Origin: Acidobacteriota bacterium
GTDB lineage: Bacteria > Acidobacteriota > Terriglobia > Acidiferrales > UBA7541
Direction: 5' to 3'
Length of the DNA: 26,607 bases
Assembly (NCBI GenBank): GCA_003153585.1
Contig: PLZZ01000127.1
Coordinates: 884-27,490 of the forward strand
Both the position numbers and the translations under genes were made by a program. Positions within the stretch are counted from its first letter, which is position 1, and every line of letters begins with the position of its first letter. Shown piece by piece: positions 1 to 5,788 of the stretch. A model generated the notes under the pieces. The model saw only the letters and a list, made by a program, of their open reading frames with translations. It ran no database searches and was not told the DNA's origin.

Positions 1-1050
1 ATCGGAGATTTCGTCAGCAAGCTCACTGACATAACGGCACCTCTCGTCTTTGTTCTGACCAGCATCGCGTGGCGCGAGGCTTGGAAATACCGGGATCGCG
101 CATATCGGTACTGCTTGCACGACATCGGGCACGCCTGGCAGTCGCTGGCGCTCGCCGCACGCGCCATGGGATGCGAGAGCTTCGCCCTCGGCCAGTTCTC
201 AGACGACAAAGTGTCGGCGGCCTGTCTCCTAAACGACGACGAGTGGCCCATGCTGCTCGTAACTCTTCAAAGCCCATCCATTCCCGTTACTACGAAGGGT
301 CCCATCGAGACAGTTTTGTTTCGCGGCGCGCCAAACCGCCTTTCGGACGAGCAAGTGCCTTATCCTCGGATCGAACAGATTCACGCCGCGACGAAACATC
401 TCGCCGAACCCGCAATCTCGCCGGACCCGCCGAAACCAAACGGCGCCGGCGGGATCAAGTTACCTCCTCCGATCTCCACTAATCTCAGCTTCGGCGAAGT
501 TGTTCGCAGCCGTCGCTCCGCTCTCGACTTTCGCGGCGGCGACGAATCGATGTCGCTCGCGCAGCTCGCTACTCTCCTCGCTGGCACGGGAAAACCTCTC
601 TTCGCCGATTTCGCCACCCAACGTTTCGTCCAACTTTATCTTTACGTCCATCGCGTGGAAGGTTTGGCGCCGGGCGCTTATCGCTACTGGCCCGAGCACG
701 CGGAGCTGGAAAATATCAATCACGGAGACCAGCGGCTGGTAGCCGCGGCGCTGAGCCTGGGGCAAGACCTGGCAGGGAACGCTTGCGTGGCATTTTCGAT
801 GATAGGCGGCTTCGAAAGCGCTACACGCATTTACGGAGATCGCGGCTATCGATACGTTCATTTCGAAGCCGGCGCTATCGGTCAAAGAATGTATCTTGCC
901 GCCGAAGCTCTTGGTCTTCGCGCTACAGGCATCGGCGCCTTCTTCGATGACGAAGTACACAAATATCTGGGCCTTGCGCCCGAGCAGGGACAAGTTGTGT
1001 ACCATTTTGCCGCAGGTTATCCAGTCTTTGATCCGCGTTTGGAGGCTTAA
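1..1050 (+). CDS. SagB-type nitroreductase/dehydrogenase, tandem domain (5' partial)
   Basis: The reading frame is open from the first base, so the true start lies outside the window; about 349 codons are visible. The protein resembles SagB/ThcOx-type FMN-dependent nitroreductases, some of which oxidise azolines to azoles in RiPP maturation, while many have unknown substrates. Two related halves are visible. Near the left edge there is AWREAWKYRDRAYRY followed by HDIGHAWQSLALAARAMGC. Near the C-terminus there is GYRYVHFEAGAIGQRMYLAAE followed by a Leu/Gly-rich GIGAFFDDE segment. This is the nitroreductase core seen twice, as in double-domain SagB proteins. The segment FGEVVRSRRSALDFRGG, near codons 165-180, is the typical start of the second domain. 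The stop is followed 5 bases later by the start of a 96-residue ORF, so the two are probably co-transcribed. The family call is fairly sure; the substrate is unknown. Confidence 0.82.
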   Translation: MGDFVSKLTDITAPLVFVLTSIAWREAWKYRDRAYRYCLHDIGHAWQSLALAARAMGCESFALGQFSDDKVSAACLLNDDEWPMLLVTLQSPSIPVTTKGPIETVLFRGAPNRLSDEQVPYPRIEQIHAATKHLAEPAISPDPPKPNGAGGIKLPPPISTNLSFGEVVRSRRSALDFRGGDESMSLAQLATLLAGTGKPLFADFATQRFVQLYLYVHRVEGLAPGAYRYWPEHAELENINHGDQRLVAAALSLGQDLAGNACVAFSMIGGFESATRIYGDRGYRYVHFEAGAIGQRMYLAAEALGLRATGIGAFFDDEVHKYLGLAPEQGQVVYHFAAGYPVFDPRLEA

Positions 1051-1055
1051 ACGAA

Positions 1056-1346
1056 ATGGTCGGCATCTTAGTACATGGTGACAATCATTTCATCCTGAGT
1101 GGCCCAGTACCCGATGAAGCCGCCGCGCTCGCTCTTGCCCGCCATTGGTCCATCATTCAGATCGGCGATCAGAAATCCCTTTCTTTCGATCAATGGGAGA
1201 TTCGCACGAAAGAGTTTCGAGAAAACCTGGAATGGGCGGTGGTCGTCCCTGGTGATGGAGATGTTTCTCCAGCCGTGTCGCAATTGCTCGCAGAACTGTC
1301 CTCCCGCGGCATCGCCGTTCGCAGGTTGGACAGAGGCCTCGAGTAA
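1056..1346 (+). CDS. Conserved-looking 96-residue protein downstream of SagB-type gene
   Basis: This small ORF starts 5 bases after the SagB-type stop codon; the end of the upstream gene supplies a purine-rich GGAGG about 10 bases before the ATG. The product is soluble and acidic, with no signal peptide or membrane segment and no cysteine or zinc motif. It has a short beta-rich start (GILVHGDNHFILSGPVP), a helical middle (DEAAALALARHWSI) and a C-terminal segment with WAVVVPGDGDVSPAV and a helix ending in GIAVRRL. I do not recognise a named domain. The tight spacing suggests that it works with the nitroreductase, for example as a partner or specificity subunit, but that is inference from context. 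It lacks the leader/core look of a RiPP precursor: there is no Cys/Ser/Thr-rich tail. Confidence 0.75.
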   Translation: MVGILVHGDNHFILSGPVPDEAAALALARHWSIIQIGDQKSLSFDQWEIRTKEFRENLEWAVVVPGDGDVSPAVSQLLAELSSRGIAVRRLDRGLE

Positions 1347-1544
1347 AGCCTCAAATCACTCCGAATGCCCGAGCCGGTGTACAATGTCAGCTGTCTGTAG
1401 AGCAGTATGATTTAGGCTTCTGTGCAAATCCTGGTAGCTTGAGAATCAAAGCGGAAGATACCCAGTCCTTGCCTCGATTGCGTCTGAGAAATCCCCGGCA
1501 TATGCGCCGGAGTGGTCCGACTTTTATAAAAAGGAGAACAATCA

Positions 1545-2054
1545 ATGAATCACGAACAGGCAGCATTCGCCACCGCAATGTTTGTACAAGGCCTCGAGAA
1601 TGAATACACGATCACGAGAAAAGTCCTCGCTGCGGTCCCCGAAGACAAGAAAGATTTCCGTCCGGACCCGGACGCACGCACTGCCTTCGCGCTCGCTTCC
1701 CACATCGCCAGCTCTGATGTTTGGTTCTTGAACGGTATTTTGAAGGGCGAGTTTATTCCCGAAGGCGACAAGAAATTTCGGAGCGTGGCCGAGATCGTGG
1801 CTTATTACGAAAGGGAGTTTCCGGCTGCGCTTGCCAAAGTGAAAGCTCTCTCGCCAGACAAACTTGCCAAGATCATCCCCGCATTCGGGATGTTCGAACT
1901 GCCGGCGGCTGCCTACCTCGCGTTTGTCACGAATCATTCCATCCATCATCGCGGACAGCTTGCTACCTATCTTCGGCCGATGGGAGCCAAAGTTCCGAAC
2001 ATCTACGGCGGCAGCTTCGACGAGCCCATGCAAATGCCCGCCGCAGCCCACTAG
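1545..2054 (+). CDS. DinB/YfiT-fold protein (putative metal-dependent, thiol transferase-like)
   Basis: A 169-residue four-helix-bundle protein of the DinB superfamily. The start is well supported by AAGGAG 8 bases upstream of the ATG. The expected metal-binding histidines are visible: His53 in ALASHIAS, and His131 and His134/His135 in NHSIHHRGQLATYLR. The HSIHHRGQ motif is the hallmark of the family's last helix. Family members include damage-inducible proteins and bacillithiol/mycothiol-dependent S-transferases, but most paralogues have no known substrate, so no specific reaction is claimed. The gene stands alone between a 198-bp gap and a hairpin shared with the convergent regulator gene. 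A second member lies at 15911-16387 and shares only the fold signature. Confidence 0.88.
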   Translation: MNHEQAAFATAMFVQGLENEYTITRKVLAAVPEDKKDFRPDPDARTAFALASHIASSDVWFLNGILKGEFIPEGDKKFRSVAEIVAYYEREFPAALAKVKALSPDKLAKIIPAFGMFELPAAAYLAFVTNHSIHHRGQLATYLRPMGAKVPNIYGGSFDEPMQMPAAAH

Positions 2055-2071
2055 GATCTTCCCTAGAATCC

Positions 2072-2093
2072 GGGGCGAGGTCACTCTCGCCCC
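2072..2093. terminator. Hairpin between convergent DinB and regulator genes, likely bidirectional terminator
   Basis: GGGGCGAG (2072-2079) and CTCGCCCC (2086-2093) form a perfect 8-bp GC-rich stem with a 6-base loop. It sits 17 bases after the DinB stop and just beyond the stop of the convergent gene. Neither side has a clear T run, so intrinsic termination is only probable. Confidence 0.5.
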
Positions 2094-2097
2094 AGCA

Positions 2098-2415
2098 TTA
2101 TCGGACGCGGACGCTACCACGACGCGTTGAATCTTTCCACGGACTGAGTACTGTGTAACGCGGCGTTGCGGTCGCATTTTCCTTGCTGGCAGACAGAAGT
2201 TTCCTTCGAATTAGCCACCTCACCGCAGACTGTGCGGAGCTCTTCGAGACTCCGATGGATTCCGCTAGTTCCTGATAGCTGATTTGAACGACGGAATTTC
2301 TGCGCCGCTCTTCGGCAGCAAGCCACAGGTATACCAAGAAGCTGACCGGCCTGCGGTCATGGCCGACCAGGTCGCGCATCAATACATCGGTTACGTAATC
2401 GTCGAGGACGGGCAT
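2098..2415 (-). CDS. Small winged-helix/HTH transcriptional regulator
   Basis: A 105-residue basic protein. Residues about 23-60 hold a helical segment (FLVYLWLAAEERRR), then QISYQELAESIGVSKSSAQSA, which is a clear helix-turn-helix. The next helix, AVRWLIRRKLL, and ATPRYTVL look like the wing of a winged helix. The fold resembles the HTH_36/MarR-like wHTH group; no ligand-binding domain is present. The start at 2415 has no Shine-Dalgarno sequence. Instead a near-perfect 21-bp palindrome lies 3-23 bases upstream, and a possible -10 element within it would give a nearly leaderless transcript, suggesting autoregulation. An internal ATG (MRDLVGHDRR, residue 13) is a less likely start. The divergent gene 114 bases away encodes a VOC protein and may be under the same operator. 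The regulated genes are unknown. Confidence 0.75.
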   Translation of the reverse strand: MPVLDDYVTDVLMRDLVGHDRRPVSFLVYLWLAAEERRRNSVVQISYQELAESIGVSKSSAQSAVRWLIRRKLLSASKENATATPRYTVLSPWKDSTRRGSVRVR

Positions 2416-2417
2416 CG

Positions 2418-2438
2418 CTATACCAACAGTTAGTATAG
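2418..2438. promoter_or_regulatory. 21-bp palindromic operator candidate at the HTH gene start
   Basis: The outer arms CTATAC (2418-2423) and GTATAG (2433-2438) and the inner arms AAC/GTT (2425-2427 and 2429-2431) are symmetrical around 2428, so 9 of 10 base pairs match. On the minus strand TATACT (2432-2437) could be the -10 box, placing the transcription start about 10 bases before the ATG. The likeliest reading is an autoregulatory site for the adjacent HTH protein, also positioned to affect the divergent VOC gene. Confidence 0.6.
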
Positions 2439-2528
2439 GATTTGTTAGCAGATTGCAACCGCCAACTTGCTCAAGTTATGCTCCGGCCCGCAGGCAGGAA
2501 ATTCAACTCATCATTCTGGAGATTCAAC

Positions 2529-2894
2529 ATGATTCGTGGACTCAAGTTCGTCAGCATCCCCGTTCGCAACCAGGATGCTTCGTTAAAGTTTTTCACCGAG
2601 AAGCTCGGATTCAAAGTCGGCACGGACCAGCCTTTCAATGATAAGCAGCGCTGGATAGAGCTCTTAATCCCGGGTGCGGAAACCGGGATTGTCCTCTTCA
2701 CGCCGGACGGGCATGAGAATCGCATCGGCGATTTTCAGCCCCTGTCGTTTTGGTGCGACGACGTTTTCGCGACCGCTAAAATTATGGAGTCCAAAGGCGT
2801 GGAGTTTGCAGCGGAGCCCAAAAAGGAATCCTGGGGGACATCGGCGATCTTCCAAGATCCAGACGGCAATAAGTTCGTACTCTCCAGCAGGTAA
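2529..2894 (+). CDS. VOC superfamily (glyoxalase/bleomycin-resistance fold) protein
   Basis: A 121-residue single-module VOC protein. The N-terminal half has KFVSIPVRNQDASLKFFTEK followed by LGFKVGTD, which is the usual beta-alpha-beta start. RWIEL in the middle and FQDPDGNKFVLSS at the end are typical of the second beta-alpha-beta-beta-beta unit. The position that is often the first metal-ligand His in glyoxalase I is Ser (FVSIPV), so classical glyoxalase I chemistry is unlikely. The frame stays open 29 codons further upstream, but this ATG has CTGGAG 8 bases before it and matches the start of the fold. The substrate is unknown. The gene is divergent from the HTH regulator and convergent with the symporter. 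Confidence 0.85.
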   Translation: MIRGLKFVSIPVRNQDASLKFFTEKLGFKVGTDQPFNDKQRWIELLIPGAETGIVLFTPDGHENRIGDFQPLSFWCDDVFATAKIMESKGVEFAAEPKKESWGTSAIFQDPDGNKFVLSSR

Positions 2895-2992
2895 CGGAAG
2901 ACGGCACAGTCGGTAGCAACGCCTCTTCTTCTTTTTGAATTATCCGGAGCGCGAAAATTTCCGGGGAGCGTCTTTTATTCGGCGCGGGAGAA

Positions 2993-4378
2993 TCAGGCAT
3001 TTGCTTGAAGTTCGCCTTCCGAGCGGGCGATGACGGCGCAAGCCAGACAATTTCCAATCACGTTTACGGCGGTGCGTGCCATGTCCATCAGCGCATCGAT
3101 GCCCAGAATGATAAAAATCGGCTCGGTAGGTAGATGAAACATGGACGCGGTGGCTAGCAGCACCACGAGCGTTGCACGAGGAACTCCCGCTACGCCTTTG
3201 CTCGTCAACATAAGCGTGAAAACCATGACGAGCTGCTGTCCCCAGGACATATGGATCCCCGCGGCCTGCGCCACAAATATGGATGCCAGCGCCAAATAAA
3301 CCGAAGAGCCGTCCATGTTGAAGCTGTATCCGGCAGGAATGACGAAAGCCACGATCCTCCGCGGCACGCCGAACGCCTCCATCTCCTCCATCGCGCGCGG
3401 GAGAGCCGCTTCGGAAGTGCTGGTCGCAAATGCAATCGTAGCGGGTTCGGAAACTGCGCGAAGAAACCGTGCGATCGGAATGCGCGCGAACACTGCAATC
3501 GGCAGCAGCACCAGCAGCAGGAATGCGATGAGCGCGGCGTATCCTGTAAACAAGAGCTTTCCCAGCGGCAATAACACGCCGATTCCCATGTGGCCGACTG
3601 TATAGGCCATTGCCGCGCCAACACCGACTGGGGCGAAATACATCACCAGATTTGTGAAGGAAAACATCGTCGCGCTCAGCGACTCGCAGAACTTCAACAT
3701 CGGTTCGCGCTTGGCCTGCGGGAGTAGCGCCAGCGCGATTCCGAAAAGCAGTGCAAAAACAGCTACCTGCAGGATTTGGTTTTCGGCGATGGACTTCGCG
3801 ATGTTCTCAGGGAAAATATGCAGAAGAAATTCCTCCCAGTGCAGCGGCTCCGCATTCTGGGCGGCAGCGACGCCTGGAGTGACCGAAATGGACAGGCCTT
3901 CGCCTGCACGGCTGATGTTGATCGCTCCCACACCGATGAACAGCGCCAGCGTCGTTACCACTTCGAAATAGACCAAACTTTTCAATCCAATGCGGCCAAC
4001 ACTGCGCAGATTCCCGTGCCCAGCGATCCCCGTCACCAGCGTGCCGAGTATCAGCGGCGCCACAATCACTTTGATTAAACGCAGAAATATATCGCTGAGC
4101 ACGCGCAGATGTTCAGCGAGCTGCGGCCGGTCCAGTCCAATTTCGCCGCCTAGCAGCATGGAGAAGAAAATCCAATAGGTCAGCGAGCGACCGCGCAAGC
4201 CTGCCGCTGCGATCAAAACCAGCCCGGCCCAGCGCAGAATGGAGTTCCAAACCTGGGGGCCAAGCAAAACCGCCAGCGCCGCACCCAACAAAAACAATAG
4301 AACACCCGTTATGGTAAGCGTTCGCAATACTCTCAAACGGGGTTCGGGCGCCGAGACATTCGAAACAGGACTACTCAT
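2993..4378 (-). CDS. Dicarboxylate/amino acid:cation (Na+ or H+) symporter, DAACS family
   Basis: A 461-residue membrane protein of the GltP/DctA/SstT family, importing C4-dicarboxylates, glutamate/aspartate or Ser/Thr with Na+ or H+. Family signatures are clear: the serine-rich re-entrant loop IAFATSTSEAALP (about residues 315-327), PAGYSFNMDGSSVY (348-361, the NMDG cation-site motif), TSKGVAGVPRA (393-402) and DMARTAVNVIGN (432-443). The chosen ATG has AAAGGGA upstream; the frame runs 64 codons further, but that part is polar and unlike the family. Even so, residues about 20-63 form two extra hydrophobic segments before the usual TM1 (LTYWIFFSMLLGGEIG), so the protein appears to have an N-terminal extension over the typical 420-430 residues. 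It is divergent from thrC; substrate specificity cannot be read from the sequence. Confidence 0.92.
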   Translation of the reverse strand: MSSPVSNVSAPEPRLRVLRTLTITGVLLFLLGAALAVLLGPQVWNSILRWAGLVLIAAAGLRGRSLTYWIFFSMLLGGEIGLDRPQLAEHLRVLSDIFLRLIKVIVAPLILGTLVTGIAGHGNLRSVGRIGLKSLVYFEVVTTLALFIGVGAINISRAGEGLSISVTPGVAAAQNAEPLHWEEFLLHIFPENIAKSIAENQILQVAVFALLFGIALALLPQAKREPMLKFCESLSATMFSFTNLVMYFAPVGVGAAMAYTVGHMGIGVLLPLGKLLFTGYAALIAFLLLVLLPIAVFARIPIARFLRAVSEPATIAFATSTSEAALPRAMEEMEAFGVPRRIVAFVIPAGYSFNMDGSSVYLALASIFVAQAAGIHMSWGQQLVMVFTLMLTSKGVAGVPRATLVVLLATASMFHLPTEPIFIILGIDALMDMARTAVNVIGNCLACAVIARSEGELQANA

Positions 4379-4443
4379 CCTGAATCCCTTTGAGCGCCAC
4401 TTTCGGGTCCCTCCCGTAAAGAGCTCGTTGCGATTGACGTTAT

Positions 4444-4460
4444 CCAGCAAATGTTGCTGG
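4444..4460. repeat. Perfect 17-bp inverted repeat upstream of thrC
   Basis: CCAGCAA (4444-4450) and TTGCTGG (4454-4460) are perfect complements around ATG. The repeat lies 30 bases before the thrC start in the divergent thrC/symporter intergenic region. It could be an operator or a leader hairpin; no T run follows, so it is not an obvious attenuator. Confidence 0.55.
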
Positions 4461-4490
4461 GCGTTTCGGCCATCTGTTATCGTTGCGAAG

Positions 4491-5681
4491 ATGCCATCGA
4501 TTAAGAATTTGGAATGCTCGCGCTGCAAGGCTCTCGCGTCTGCTGAACGCCCGCAAACCGTGTGCGCCAAGTGCCAAGGCGCGTTTTACGTTCGCTACGA
4601 TCTTGAGCAGCTTCATGGGCCCGCCGCGCGCGAACTTCTTGTAACCCAGGACCCTGCGTCTCTGTGGTCCGGCATGTGGCGCTATCGCGCCGTGCTTCCA
4701 ACAGTCGAGCCGGTTACCTTGGGAGAAGGTTGGACGCCGATGCTGCGCAGCCGGCGCCATCCAGGAATTTTCCTCAAAGAAGAAGGCGCAAATCCCACCG
4801 GGACCTTCAAAGCTCGCGGACTTGCGCTCGCGGTCACCATGGCTCGGCACTACGGCTTGCGAAAACTCGCGGTTCCTTCCGCGGGAAACGCAGCCGGGGC
4901 GCTGGCCGCTTACGCTGCTGCCGCCGGAATCGAAGCCCACATCTTCATGCCGCGCGACGTCCCCTTCGCCAATTACGTCGAGGCCGTAGCCTACGGCGCG
5001 AACGTCACGCTGGTCAACGGTCTAATTTCAGACTGTGGCCGCATGGTCGCGGAGCGAAAGGACAAGGAGGGCTGGTTCGACGTTTCCACGCTTAAGGAGC
5101 CATTTCGCATCGAAGGCAAGAAAACGATGGGCTACGAGCTGGTCGAACAACTTGGCTGGAAATATCCCGATGCTGTGATCTATCCGGCTGGCGGCGGCGT
5201 GGGACTGATTGGCATGTGGAAAGCGTTTGGTGAACTGGAAGAGCTCGGCTGGGTCCAATCGGGTAGGCGCCCGCGCATGATCGCCGTGCAATCCTCTGGC
5301 TGCGCTCCGGTCGTTCGAGCTTTTGAAAACAAATCGCGCGCGAGTGAGATGTGGCAGGACGCGGAAACTTTCGCTGCCGGCTTGCGCGTCCCAAAGCCTT
5401 ACGGAGATTACATCATGCTTGAGATACTGCGCGAGTCCGCTGGTATGGCCATCGCCTTGCCCGACGAAGAGATTCTTGCTTCGCTGAAAGACTGGGCGCG
5501 TAACGAAGGAATCTTCCTATCTCCGGAAGGCGCCGCTGCAACCGCCGCATACAAAAATCTTATCGAAACCGGTTTTCTGAAGCCTGCAGACCGCGTGGTG
5601 GTGTTCAATACCGGCGCAGGCCTAAAATACACAGACGTCACGGCCCACGCAATGAATCTGAACCGCCCTGGATCACTGTGA
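4491..5681 (+). CDS. thrC: Threonine synthase (PLP-dependent)
   Basis: A 396-residue fold-type II PLP enzyme, expected to convert O-phospho-L-homoserine to L-threonine (EC 4.2.3.1) in the cytoplasm. The N-terminus carries a rubredoxin-like knuckle with Cys9, Cys12, Cys25 and Cys28, common in one threonine synthase class. The PLP lysine is Lys107 in NPTGTFKARG, the substrate/phosphate loop is SAGNAAG (130-136), and the glycine-rich PLP phosphate loop is PAGGGVG (232-238). TGAGLKY near residue 375 is the typical C-terminal motif. The frame extends 84 codons upstream, but the ATG at 4491 begins directly before the zinc knuckle and fits the family; no strong Shine-Dalgarno is seen. The Lys motif is TFKARG rather than SFKDRG, so another fold-II activity such as cysteate synthase is conceivable. 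A weak hairpin (5687-5702) follows the stop. Confidence 0.88.
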   Translation: MPSIKNLECSRCKALASAERPQTVCAKCQGAFYVRYDLEQLHGPAARELLVTQDPASLWSGMWRYRAVLPTVEPVTLGEGWTPMLRSRRHPGIFLKEEGANPTGTFKARGLALAVTMARHYGLRKLAVPSAGNAAGALAAYAAAAGIEAHIFMPRDVPFANYVEAVAYGANVTLVNGLISDCGRMVAERKDKEGWFDVSTLKEPFRIEGKKTMGYELVEQLGWKYPDAVIYPAGGGVGLIGMWKAFGELEELGWVQSGRRPRMIAVQSSGCAPVVRAFENKSRASEMWQDAETFAAGLRVPKPYGDYIMLEILRESAGMAIALPDEEILASLKDWARNEGIFLSPEGAAATAAYKNLIETGFLKPADRVVVFNTGAGLKYTDVTAHAMNLNRPGSL

Positions 5682-5788
5682 TTCATCAGGTTCTCGCACC
5701 TGCTATCTATAGCGGAGACATCTGCGAACGTGTGTTCCCCCCGTTTGATCAAATGCAATGACCAAAGCAAGAGCCTCCGCGCTCCGGG

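Noticed and set aside
1056..1346. RiPP precursor peptide next to SagB
   Set aside because: At 96 residues with a globular pattern, no cysteine and no Ser/Thr/Cys-rich core, it does not look like a precursor.
1380..1544. Promoter or hairpin before the first DinB gene
   Set aside because: TATGAT (1406-1411) has no -35 partner, and the CCGGC/GCCGG stem (1495-1510) is short, so neither is claimed.
1542..2177. 211-residue minus-strand ORF
   Set aside because: Opposite the DinB-fold gene, which has a good ribosome site and the metal-binding His pattern.
5687..5702. Hairpin CAGGT/ACCTG after thrC as a terminator
   Set aside because: Only 5 bp with no T run; too weak to list as a feature.
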